Part shown: one piece after another, positions 22,609-33,500 of the stretch | Numbering within the stretch: position 1 is the first letter of the stretch | Layout: every line of letters begins with the position of its first letter | Origin: Micractinium sp. NFX-FRZ | Lineage: Eukaryota; Chlorophyta; Trebouxiophyceae; Chlorellales; Chlorellaceae | Reading direction: 5' to 3' | Assembly (NCBI GenBank): GCA_029339195.1 | Contig: JAPTJF010000098.1 | Span: 1-64,000 of the forward strand | Length of the DNA stretch: 64,000 bases | Translations under genes and position numbers: made by a program | Notes under the pieces: generated by a model | Databases searched by the model: none | Seen by the model: only the letters and a program-made list of their open reading frames with translations | What the model was told of the DNA's origin: nothing

Positions 22609-23886
22609 AAGTAGCCGATGCACTGATCAGGCAGTCATGACCGGTGGCGGACAAATAAAAACCGTAGCACTTTTGATGATGCACCCTCGGGAGGGGAGCG
22701 CTCGTGGTGGCCTGCTGGGCTGGCGCATCATATGCAAAGCCTCAGGACACCGCAGGAAATGGGGAGCCAACCTGTAGCCCTGGAGGGTGGGTGCGGCGGG
22801 ATGGCGGCCGGGGCATGAGCAGGCTTGGCAGCCACCCCTCCTCTGGCTAGAAGCATGTTGTGCAAGTCAGTCAGGATTGATAAAGCTAGCCACCCATGCT
22901 TCAAGAGCTCCAGCCGGCACAACACTTACAGAGCAGGCCCTTTCTTAGCGTCCTTGGCATTCTTATCTGTAGCTCCCTCATGCCGACACCGGCACCATGC
23001 AATCACGGAGCTGGCGGCGTGTCAGTGGGCGGACTTGTGAGGGTGCAGCCGGTTTTTGCTGCCTGGCGGGCAGGGCTAGGGCATCCCAGCTATTTTAGTG
23101 CGCAACGTTTTTGCCTTCTCTTGGATGCCAGAGGGGCGGGGCGGGGAATCCAGGGAGGGCCGGGGGGCCGGGCATCCGGTTGCTGCCACAGCAGGCACAG
23201 CCTAGTGACCGCTGCCACCCGCCGTGCTCTCTGTAGCTACCCAAGTGCATGCTGACCCATCCACGGCATGCACAAGGCCCAAAACCAGCCTAGCAGGCCG
23301 GCTTTTGGCCTGCTAACTGGCCACCACAGCACCCTCCAGGCCAAGACAGGCCAAGTCAAAAAAAAGGAACAGTCAACCCTGCATGTACTGCAGCCGACTT
23401 GATGGTATGCGCGGCTGCCCTCAACGTGCGTGGGAGGGCTGCAATGCCGCTCAATTGACTCCACCGGCACTTCAAGTTGAACGATGATGGCCATGGCGCA
23501 GGCGAGACCGTTGCTCTGCCCGGAGGGCTTGTACAAGGGCCGAGCTTGTACACGTAAGTAGGCACAAGTGTACCTTGCACAAGAAGCACTTTGTTTTCCA
23601 CCCAAAGCGTTCCAGTGAACCGCCGCTGCAGAGCGGTCGTGCTGTTTTATGTGCTTCTGGTCAACACGTAGAGCCGTTTTTGCTACACGGGGGACGATTC
23701 TGGCTCCGAGGACCTCGTCCTGGACGACCTCCCGTGCGTGCTGAGCTGGCAGCGACGCGTCGTTTACAAAAACGCTTCCAGCAGACACACACCCTTCTAC
23801 TCGGAGGCATTTCAAGCAATTCACTCCCTTACCGCGGGCTCTTCGCCGCATGTCTGAGAAGGGCCACTGAGGTCCGTCTCCAGCCC
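22609..23886. other. Spacer between the small secreted gene and copy C
   Basis: Holds an AATAAA near 22655, the right member of the direct repeat pair (22925-23105) and the presumed promoter of copy C. Minus-strand ORFs here show no domain. No gene supported. Confidence 0.5.
22925..23105 (+). repeat. Direct repeat flanking the small secreted gene, right copy
   Basis: Diverged copy of 20646-20845 in the same orientation; shared landmarks are listed with that entry. Confidence 0.7.
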
Positions 23887-26800
23887 ATGTGGGCAACCAG
23901 CAGCCCCTCGCGGGGCACACTGCTGCTGGGAGCGTTCCTGGTCATCACAGGCGAGTGCATGCGGCGACAGAGAGCGTGAAGGGGTGCGGGTTTCATTGTT
24001 GCTAGTGCTGCGCATCCTGCGGCACGGCCTGCCGTACGTTGCCCAGGGGCCAGTTCTCTGCGCAGCTGATGCAATCATGCAGGGTAGGCATGTGCGGCCG
24101 CTTGCGAGTGGCCCGAACCCCGCGGTGGGGTTGGTGCGGCGGGAGCTTGGTTCGTGAAGCACGTATCCATTACTGTGTGGGGTAGGCTGGAGGCGCCACA
24201 TTAAAGAAGACCTTCCCCTCCTGCACTTGCCCTCTCGCGTGCAGGTCTCTGCGCGATCGGAGCCGAGGCACAGCTCAGGTGCGGCACCTGGGTCTGGGGT
24301 CGTGTTCCACTGGTGACACCTGCAGGCGGGCCGACGGCGGGGAGGTGTCGGCGGGCCCCCTGCTGCTTCTGCAGTGGTTGGCGGGCTCGCTGTATGTAGG
24401 GCTGCTTGCTGCTGCCAATGCCTGGTGCTGTGAGGCGCTTGTTGGCTCCCATGGCTGCCGTCCAGGCTATCCTGCAGCACCCTGTCGATGGCATAGCCGG
24501 AGGGGAAGTGCAAGTGACTGCAAGCTGCAGTGGGACGCGGCAGAGATGCCCGGAAAAGCCTGGCCTCCCAACCCCCATGAACCGGCCCAGAGCTGTATTG
24601 ACCAGGGATGGCAAACGGTTCCTAACACCCTCACTGCCGCCCCTCCCCCTCCCCCCACCACCATATGGAAGCAGGCCCCCGCCTCCCAGGGCACGCCCTC
24701 CGCCACCTAGGCCGCGGCCACCCCCCTCTCCAAGACCCCGCCCGCCACCACCCAAACCCAGCCCACCGCCACCCAGGCCGAGGCCACCGCCCCCACGCCC
24801 GCGTCCCTCACCGCCTCCCCCAAGGCCCACCCCACCGCCACCTAGGCCAAGGCCACCACCACCCGCTCCAAGGCCCCGCCCGCCACCACCCAAACCCAGC
24901 CCACCGCCGCCCAGGCCGAGGCCGCCGCCCCCACGCCCGCGTCCTTCACCACCTCCCCCGAAGCCCAGCCCACCACCCCCGAGGCCCAAGCCTCCACCGC
25001 CCTCTCCAAGGCCCAGCCCGCCACCACCCAAACCCAGCCCACCGCCACCCAAGCCGAGGCCACCGCCCCCACGGCCGCGTCCCTCACCACCTCCCCCACC
25101 GCCACCTAGGCCGAAGCCGCCACCGCCCTCTCCAAAGCCCAGCCCGCCACCACCCAAACCCAGCCCACCGCCACCCAAGCCGAGGCCACCTCCACCTTCC
25201 CCAAAACCCAGCCCACCGCCGCGCCCACCGCCGCCGTCCCCAAGACCCAGGCCGCCGCCCCCCAGGCCACCTCCACCGGCCCCGTCGCCACCACCCAGAC
25301 CACCTGCCCCGCCAGGTGATGACTCAGCTCATGATCAGCAGCACTGTGTGGATCAGTGCTTCACACCTGTGTAGGCGTGCTCGGCCGAACGGGCACCGGT
25401 AAAGCAGTACCGAAGGCCTCCTGCAGAGCCTCCTCCAACCTCGCTTCATAGCTGGCTGCCGTGGCTCCTGTGGGCACTAGCGACTGATCTCCATCCCTGC
25501 TCGCTCTTCCGGGTGCAACATTTCCAGGCAGGCAGGCTGCTGCAGCCACCAAGCGCAGGCCTAACCCGCCCGTGCCTTGACACTCTCTGTGAATCCCCTG
25601 CTGCAGCGCGGCCACCTCCCCCCTCTCCCCGTCCACCTCCCCCCTCTCTCCGGCCACCTCCCCCCTCCCCCGGGCCACCGCCCCCGCCTCCCCCTCCACC
25701 CCCACCGTCTTCCCCTCCGCCGCCACCCCCGACCCCTTCGTGAGTCCCTTTCTGTGTCGATGTATGATTTCCTGTATCAAGTTGGGGCGGTCAGTACCGC
25801 GCCAGACGGTCTCACCAGCATGCACGCCCAGCGCATGCTGCCCGGCTCGCATGCTGCCGGTGCCCTGGTGGCTGCTTGCGTTTGACACAGCCCTTCTGCA
25901 CACTGCAAACGTGTGTGGCCTGCTTTGGGGCTTAGGCTGCCAAGAGCCCGGCCCATGCCTGTTCCGGTCCAGCCATGTGCATCACACCGCTTCGCCCTGC
26001 CAGCCTCGCCATGCTGCGCCCCGCCCTGCTCTCACTCTTCCCCACCCCGCCTCCTCCCCCTTTGACACGCCCACCGCAGGTGGAGCACCGGCGGTGTGTT
26101 CACCACCAACGGAGTCGAGTCCGTCACCGTGGGCGTTGCGCCCTCCGGCACCGGTGTGCTGTACGCCGCTGGCGTTGCCGATGGCGGCAGCGAGAACGGC
26201 ATCTGGAGCTTGGCCGACGACGCCTGGACCTTGGCCCTCGCACTGCCCCAGACCATCGCACCCCCAGTGCAGCTGGCTCTGCATGCAGGCGCCAGCACCA
26301 CAGCCGTGTGCGGCGCTTTCAAGGTTGACAATGGCAACGGCTACGAACTGGGCGTCTCTTGCGCTGGCACCGATCCCGTGAAAGACCCTCCTGCCGAGTA
26401 CGCCGCCCAAGCCAGCGACTTCCACATCCTGCTCACCAGTGCGGCCCAGCCCATTGTGGCATTTGTGGATGCCTCTCAACAAGGCGCGGCCAGGCTGGTG
26501 GTGATGGGCCATGATGGCACCTCCTGGGAGCTCAGGGGGCCACGCTACGCCACAGCTGCCGCAGTGGCCTCCCCACGGGTGCGTGCCACACCTGGCCTGG
26601 TGCCTTGCTCGGGGCCGGGTTGGTTGGGGTCCGGATGCGCCTTGGTGCCAGCTGCATTTGAGTCCATCCCCCCTTCACCTGGACTCTCCTTGCGGCGCCT
26701 GGCTCTTCTTTTGCTGGGCATGCCGGCCCGCTTCCAGGCTGGCTTTCCTTCCTGCTGCTGCCCCTGTGCACGTGCTGCTGGCTGCACAAGACACAACTTG

Positions 26801-28459
26801 CCATGCTCCTCGTGCCTCCTAGCCAGCCGTTGGTTTGATCTCTGCTCCACCTGTTCACTCGCGCCCCCACAGATCGCTGCCGACTCCCAGGGCGCCCTTG
26901 TGGCGGCATATGCCGATGCCTCCGCCGACAACAAGCTCACCGTTCAACGCCTGGAAACCGGCGCAGAGGAGTGGAGCACCCTGGGCGCCGCAGGCCTCTC
27001 CTCTGCCACCGCCAGCCAGATCTCCCTGGCACTCGACCCGAGCACAGGCAACCCAGTGGTCGTATTTTACGATGCCACAGAAGACCCGACACAGCGCTTT
27101 GGGCAGCTGGCGTATGACGGCTCCTCGTGGAACAGCCTGGGAGAGTGGCCCGTCAACTTTGCGCCACTTCAGGTGCGTGCTTGTGTGGCTCTATCAAACT
27201 AGCTGTGTGCTTGCCTGGTCTCACGAGCCACCAACTGTGCATCAATGGATTGTGGGCACGTGCCTGTGGTTGCCTATCTGTGGCATTGTGTGGCTGTCGG
27301 TGAGAGAGACAATATGCATACCCCTGCGTCCCTCGGCCCACCTGTCTTGTGTCTGTTGTCTGTGTGCAACGCATGCTGTCTGTGTGGGCACACCCTGCAC
27401 GATTGGAAACGAAGCCAAGAATGCCTCCACACCGCGCCTCACATGCTTTCGCCTGCCCAGAAATCGGATTCATGCACCCACTCGAGCCTCCCTACCTCAA
27501 ATACCCTGCAACATGAGCTTCCCTCAACCGCCCTTCCAGTGAACATCCTCGATTCATCACCCTGTTTACTATCCTACAACTGCAGGTCGCCATGGCACTG
27601 CGCGAGTCGGACGGCGCTCCCCTGGTTGCCTTCACCCACGCCGACGGCGACATCCAAAAGGTGACGGTGCTGCGCCACGAACCGACCACACCGGGCGGCA
27701 ACCGGCGCCTTGCCATGGTGGCACGGCAGGCGGCCCCAGGCAAGGCTGGCGCAGCAGCCGAGGAGTCGCGTGCACACTCCAGCCGCCTCAGCGGCTGGCT
27801 GCATGGCACTGCGGAAGCTGCCATGCAGCTGGTCCACCACGGCGGCAGGCGCCGGTTGATGGCGGCAACTGAGGAGGAGCTGGACACAGCTTTCCTCAGC
27901 TCCTGGCTGCACCTGCCCTCCAAGGACGCACAAAACCTGGTGAAGAAGGGCACCCAGGCAGCGCAGAAGCGGCGTGAGATGCTGGGCTCAACCGGGCAGT
28001 TTGGCGCGCAGGCACTGCCGGGCGCATACCCCGCCCCCTCGCCTCCCCCGCCTCCCCCTTCGCTGCCGACCGGCACCTGGGTGGTGGTTGGCACCACTGG
28101 CGCGGTGCCGCAGCGCTCTGGGGACCTCTCCCTCGCCGTCAACCCCGTGTCAGAGAGGCCCGTGATTGGGTATGCCGACCCATCTGATTCCACGGGCACG
28201 GCAGTGCAGTGGTGAGTGTGTGGGTGGGCGGGCCCAGGCTGATTTGCGCCGGCAGCAGGCAAGGGAACCTTGTGGGCAGAGCGGGCCAGTGCCAGCCACT
28301 GCCCTGCCCCCGCCCTCCCTGCTGTGCTGTCTTGTGCTGAGAAGGCACATACTCAGAGTCGCTTGGGGCTTTCACCTAACTATCTATATAAGTCCTCTGA
28401 CCCCTCCCCCACCCCCAACCCCCATGTGCAGGTCTGGCTCATTTGAGGGGCAGGAGTGA
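23887..28459 (+). CDS. Secreted Pro-rich protein with propeller-like head, tandem copy C
   Basis: Eight exons give 775 aa: 23887-23950, 24245-24278, 24672-25315, 25607-25739, 26080-26578, 26873-27172, 27586-28211, 28432-28459. The signal peptide starts MWATSSPSRGTLLLG and ends GAEA. The shaft (about 214 residues) is Arg-rich, of the type RPRPPPPKPSPPPP. Exon 5 is 18 nt longer than in A and B, with extra residues after YAAGVAD and in the Cys-containing loop. Exons 6 and 7 are exactly the lengths found in copy A (300 and 626 nt), and the end is WSGSFEGQE. Intron 6 and exon 7 are much closer to copy A than to B. Inferred as a cell-wall or matrix component like its siblings. Intron 1 has a GC donor. 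Confidence 0.85.
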
Positions 28460-29527
28460 GCAAGGCAGCCTCAAGGGCACCTGCTGCAGCAGCTGCGGCT
28501 GGCTGATGCACAGGCTCTACATGCCGGCGTCACACAGATCCCGAGATCCAACCTACACGAACCATGTACTTGCAATTGCAGGCTTATAAATTAGCCCTCT
28601 TATGCGCTTTTATCATCCGACATATATGAACAACCGCACCTTATGCTTATAAATTAGCCCCTTTTATTTGTAAACTCATTTATCAGCCAACCTGCTACGA
28701 GGGGCGGCCCTGCCCTGCCCCCAGGACTGCTGAACGCATTGCTACACTATTGGCACGCCATGCAAGTGAATGAGGCGGCTGTCATACAGGCAGGGGCTCT
28801 GTGCAGCGGTCATGCTGTGAAGACGGGGAGGCACAGATGGTTGCTGACATGGCAGTGCCCGACTGTCCCATCTGCAAGAGCCTCGGGATTTCTGCGGCTG
28901 CCTTTTCGTCCAGTGCCACTTAACGTGCGCCAGTCAATTGGTTAGAAGGTATTAGTGGCAACAGCATCAGGTTTGGCGGGGAGGGGAGGCGTTTTGTGAG
29001 GTTGTCAAAATCAGGCGCGGCGGCGACGCTCCCGGGGCATGCGGGATGCACGCACAGCGTTGATCATTTGATACATGTCCATTTGATGAAAGTGGGGCAG
29101 AATGGGCGGCACGATTGGCAGCACAATGGCGGGAGTACACGAGACCGTCAAAGGCCTTGGACAATGAAAGGTTGAGTGAAAGCTCCCAAAATGCAAACGA
29201 ATGGTAAAACTGTGTGAATTCATGGCGTATGTGTGCAGGCGTGCCCGGATGTGCAGCCTGGCGGCAGCATGCACAAGCGCCCAACTCACGCCGGTTGCCG
29301 CGCAGCACCATGCGTGGGCACGGGCCAGTGACAGAGCCAGGGTGGGTCTCTGTGCAGCATTGACACCACGCCAGCTGAAGGGGGCAGCCGCGATCCCCTT
29401 CATCCACAGCTGTGCATGCCTGCTGTGCCGCATGCTGTGCCTGCTGCGCTGCCTGCGCCTGTTATGTGACCCAGTGGTCACCTTCATCCATCGAGGCCTG
29501 CAGCCGCTCTGGCGGAGACATATCCTG
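28460..29527. other. Copy C 3' flank and convergent intergenic region
   Basis: The copy C 3' flank includes two GGCTTATAAATTAGCCC motifs (near 28584 and 28645). Beyond this no exon is supported with confidence. A minus-strand ORF ending at 29011 (…MDMYQMINAVRASRMPRERRRRA) reads rather like a protein C-terminus and could be the last exon of the phosphatase gene, but I see no convincing acceptor in front of it. Confidence 0.4.
28580..28673 (+). terminator. Copy C 3'-end region with TGTAA candidate poly(A) signal
   Basis: TGTAA at 28669-28673, 210 nt after the stop codon, matches the usual chlorophyte poly(A) signal. Two GGCTTATAAATTAGCCC motifs, each weakly self-complementary (GGCT/AGCC), precede it, and variants occur after the stops of copies A and B. 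Assignment as a processing region is inferred. Confidence 0.4.
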
Positions 29528-29642
29528 CAGGCAAGCAGGCAGGCAGGCAGGCAGGCGGGTCAGCGGGCAGGCAGGCAGGCAGGCACGCAGGCGGGCAGGC
29601 GGGCAGGCGGGCAGGCGGGCAGGCGAGCAGGCAGGCAGGCGG
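29528..29642. repeat. (GGCA)n/(GGCG)n microsatellite
   Basis: About 115 bases of tandem GGCA and GGCG tetranucleotides. It produces artefactual Cys/Ala/Leu/Pro translations on the minus strand and Ala/Gly/Arg translations on the plus strand. Confidence 0.9.
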
Positions 29643-29788
29643 TTGAGTCCCAGTGCAAGGCACGAGGGGTCCATTTGCCGGCACACATGTCCTGCCCGCA
29701 TGTGCCCCGCTCCTCCCTGCCTCCCAGCCCCTCCCAGCCACACATGCTTGAGCGTGTGTGTTTGCAACAGCGGCTCCGCCTGCAAGCC

Positions 29789-30280
29789 TCATCCACTGCC
29801 TCTCGCCCCCGCCCCGCCCCGCCACCACCGCATTGCGCCCTCTGCTTTCTCTGTATCGCAAGTTTCGTTGCGGATAAAACATGTAACGCAAACCAATGCA
29901 AAGCTTATCCTGCTGGCCCCTCTGCCCTTCCTCACCAGAGGCGACTCCCAGTGCATGCCACGTGGGGTCCATCCAGTGGCACACATGTCCTCCGTGCACC
30001 CCTGCAGCATGCAGCGTGACGCGTCGCTCAGGCGGTACAGCGCCTGCGGGGTGGGGGAGCAGGGGAGGCAATACGGTGTGCTGGTCGGTCAGACCAGGCA
30101 GTGCAGCATGCAGCGTGACGCGTCGCTCAGGCAGTACATCGCCTGCGGGGGGAGACAGAGGGCAGGGGAGGCAGTGTCGTGTGCAGGTCGGTGGGGGCCC
30201 CAGCGCGACACGTCTCTCAGGCGGCGCCTGCGGGGGGAGAGGGGGAGGGGGAGCAGGGCGGCAGTACAGAGCGCAGGTCA
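29789..30280 (-). other. Possible 3'-terminal exon of the phosphatase gene with tandem decoy copies
   Basis: On the minus strand an acceptor at 30044-30046 opens GCG CTG TAC CGC CTG AGC..., reading ALYRLSDASRCMLQGCTED and continuing to DMCATGWTPRGMHWES. Phase 0 agrees with the preceding exon end at 30597. Two more copies of the acceptor plus exon start lie about 90-95 bp apart, near 30136 and 30220, and degenerate progressively. A diverged copy of the DMCA-xx-WTPR segment occurs near 29650-29700. The same decoy pattern precedes proven exons elsewhere, which supports this exon, but the true stop codon cannot be fixed from sequence. Confidence 0.4.
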
Positions 30281-30596
30281 CAGCGGCTGGAAATGAGCAG
30301 GCCAGCAGCATGCGCATGCTGCACGTGACAAGCTGAGCAACCTGGCATGCATGCCCGGCCGACGCGCTTGGGCCGCTGCCATGCCAGCCAGGCACCCGGC
30401 GCCCCAAACCACCAGCAGGGGAACCGGCATGGTGCCGCCAAAGCCCACAGGCCACATGTGACATGCTGCGCATCCCACCCTGGCGTGCATGCATGCCGGC
30501 CCGAGGCGGCCGGGCCGCCTCCATGCCAGCCAGCGCACCAGACAGCAACAGGGGTGGAAAGAAAGGGCACAAGGTAAGCCGGGCCGCGCGCCCCAC

Positions 30597-33500
30597 CTTT
30601 GTGTGCATGCCCGAGGTGGCTGGGTCGTCCAGGTCAGGTGGGAAGGTGGAGCGGGGGGCCAGCTCCATCACGATTGGCTCAGCGTTGGGTGGGTTCCACA
30701 CCTGGGTGGTGGCACAGGGGGGAACAGTGGACACGAGGGTTGGGTTGGGTTGGGTTGGGGCAAGTGGAGCGTGGGGAAGGAGGAGCGCCTTCCCTGCCCG
30801 CCCCACACACACACCGGGCCTGCTGCACCAACTGAGGGGCAAGGGCAAGAGCACGCCGCCCACCAGATCCACAGCAGCGAAGGCACGTGCGGAGGCAGTA
30901 CAGCAGCAGTGCCCAGGCGGAGGCGGTACACACACGGGCAAGCCATCTGCCCACCCACCCACCTCCAAGAACTGCTGCACCGTCCAGTGGAACCACCTGC
31001 AGCGGGATGGGGGCAGCACTGTGTGGGCCAGGAGCTGAGGGAGCACAAGGCAACCACCAGGGCTGTGGAAGAAGGACTCTGGCAGGGGCAACTGATCCGT
31101 GGAGCAGGCTTGGGGGGCGGCGGGCGCGGCACGGTGCAGCGGTACAGGTGCGGCCCTGCTGACGCGCTGTGCAGCGGTACAGGTGCGGCCCGCCCTGTAG
31201 CCCTTCGCCTGGCGGGAGCAGCAGCGGGGGCGCACCGCTGCAGGAAGATGCGGGAGGCGAGGCCGTGTGTGACAAGCACAACGGTGCTGCCCTGCCCAAA
31301 GCGCCCAGCGTCCATGTCGCGCACGAGGTGGTCCTGCGTGTTGCATTGCATGTTGCATTGCACGTGGGCGGGGGGGTGGTAAGAGATTGGGAGGGGAACA
31401 TGCAATGCTATGGGAGGGGGGCATGCTGTGCACAAGGTGATCGTGCCAGCGCCGCTTGGCGGGGAGGCGGCTGCCCTTCCCTCTGGCCATCACCACTCAG
31501 CCAGCCAGCCACGCGCCCGCCCGCCCCTGCCCACCTGGAACCCCTGCATGCGCGAGTACACGTCGGCCCCGCTCTCGCCGTGAGGGAAGCTGCAGCGGGG
31601 CGGGGCGGGGCGGGGCGGGGCGGGGTTGTGTCGGGGGCAGCAGCAGCATGCAGGCCACGCCACGTCACACACCAGAGCCTCCCGCTGGGGTGACAGACGG
31701 CAGCAGGCGCTTGCACAGCCGCCACGCGCCACGCACCGCAGCCAGCCTCCCAGACGCTACGACAGAAACGCTTGGCTGCCTGCGGTGGTGAAGGTGACCA
31801 GGCACACCATTCGTCCCACCAGTGCAAATGAGGCGCAACCCTCGGCCTCACCGGTAGAAGAAGCGCCCGTAGCGCAGCCGCTCCAGCTTCTCCCGCTTCT
31901 TGCCCTCCGTGTCCTGCACGGCCCAACGCACACACGGCCAATCAGACACGGTCAAGGAAGGAAGCCAAACAACACGGTGAGTGTGGGCAGGAGACGGTTG
32001 TGGCTAGGCGGCACACCCGGCGCCGGCAGCAGCAGCAGCAGGTGGCACAGACAAGACGGCAGCAGCAGCAGCAGCAGCAGGGAGCACGCAAAGCGCAGGG
32101 GGCACGGGCAGCGTGACACAGCCGTGGTGAAAACAACAACTATTTCTATCAACACGGCGCAGAAGGGAACGAGCAGAAGGACAATGTGCAGGAGGATCGG
32201 GCAAGTGGAGCTCCACCGCAAGGCCCGCCTGAAGACTGCCACAGCCCTGCCCCCCAACTCCACCACCTCACCCCCTCTCTCCACTTGTCCACACGCACAC
32301 ATTGCGTGCATACCTCCCAACCCACTTACACACACACGCCTTGCTTGCCCGCCTCACCTGGAAGTTCCCAAAGTCCTGCTCCCGGAGCTGCACCTCCTCC
32401 TGCACCCCCAGCAGCTGCTCAGGGCTAAACGCCTGCATCAGCCCCTCCGTGGTCTGCAGGCAGGGGGAAAGAGGCGCACCAAAGACGGGCAGGGTGGGTG
32501 GGAAGGTCGGCGAGGCTGCTGTGAGCACGGCTGAGCGCCGGCATTAGGCTCCCTGTGGTGTTGTGCAGAGGTGCACACTGAGCCGTCACGACATCAGTTG
32601 TTGATATGAAGAGGAAAAAGTACGGGGTCCTACAATCCGGCAGCTGGTTGGGGCTGCGTGCCTGCGTCAGGCCCGACGTTGCCTGCAGGGGGGGCCCCGG
32701 GGCGGGAGGGGGAGAAGAAGCAGCCCAGGGAAACAAACGCCACAGACTAGCGGGCGAGGTAGCACAGACGGCCTAGACGGGCACAGCGCGACGCAGCACA
32801 GCAATGCCCAGCCCAGCCCACAGCACTTGCTTGCAGCGCAGGTAGGGCACAGCGCGGCACAGGACGGCCGCTGCACAGCTCGCCTGCTTGCAGCGCAGGT
32901 AGGGGGAGGTATAGAAGAATAGGCGGTAGGGGCTTCCGTCTGCATCCAGCATTGCTTTCAGTCGCTCACCAGCTTCCAAAGCCTGCTCCCACCCCTTGCT
33001 GGTCTGCGTGAACACACAGACGACGTGCAGGGTGCGGGGTGGGGGTTGTGGTGGTCACGCAGCTGGCGTGGGGAAGCTTCTCCCAGCAACTGGCGCCTTG
33101 TCCGTTGCGGCACGAATGGCGGCGGCAGAGCATGGGCAAAGGTGGAGCTGGCATGGGTTGTGTGGATCGGAGGCAGAGGCAGAGGGCAGGCGGGCGGGGC
33201 GGGGGGTGCCCAGCCCTGTCTTTCCTTCCACGTTCCGGCCGGTGCCGCCGCGGGCCCGGCACGCTGGTGGATGGCCACCCCTCACCACCGCCAACCCTGT
33301 GCCCCGGCGCCAGCACCACCGCACCACCAATGTGCGCTTTTATTCAGGATTTGGGGATTCGTTTTCCCACGCCCGCCCGCCCACCCACCAGGGGCACGGA
33401 GGGGTCCGGTACGTATGTGTAGTGGAACGGGTCCACATTGCCTGCACCTCGCAAGAGAACACACACACGGGTCAAGTCGCAACATAGCTCAACGGGTCGG

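Noticed and set aside
24201..25178. 325-aa Gly-rich minus-strand ORF
   Set aside because: Shadow of the copy C Pro-rich exon, as for copies A and B.
8315..28459. Classification of the wall genes as pherophorins
   Set aside because: The Pro-rich rod and secretion fit, but I cannot see the conserved Cys-containing pherophorin domains. The head is a different, repeat-based domain.
30736..30760. Telomere-like (GGGTT)4 block
   Set aside because: Only four units, interstitial, inside an intron of the phosphatase gene, and not the TTTAGGG-type repeat expected for green algae.
29484..31496. 670-aa minus-strand ORF
   Set aside because: Runs through real phosphatase exons 9 and 10 but also through their introns and a (GGCA)n microsatellite. 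The length reflects absence of stops in GC-rich DNA, not one exon.
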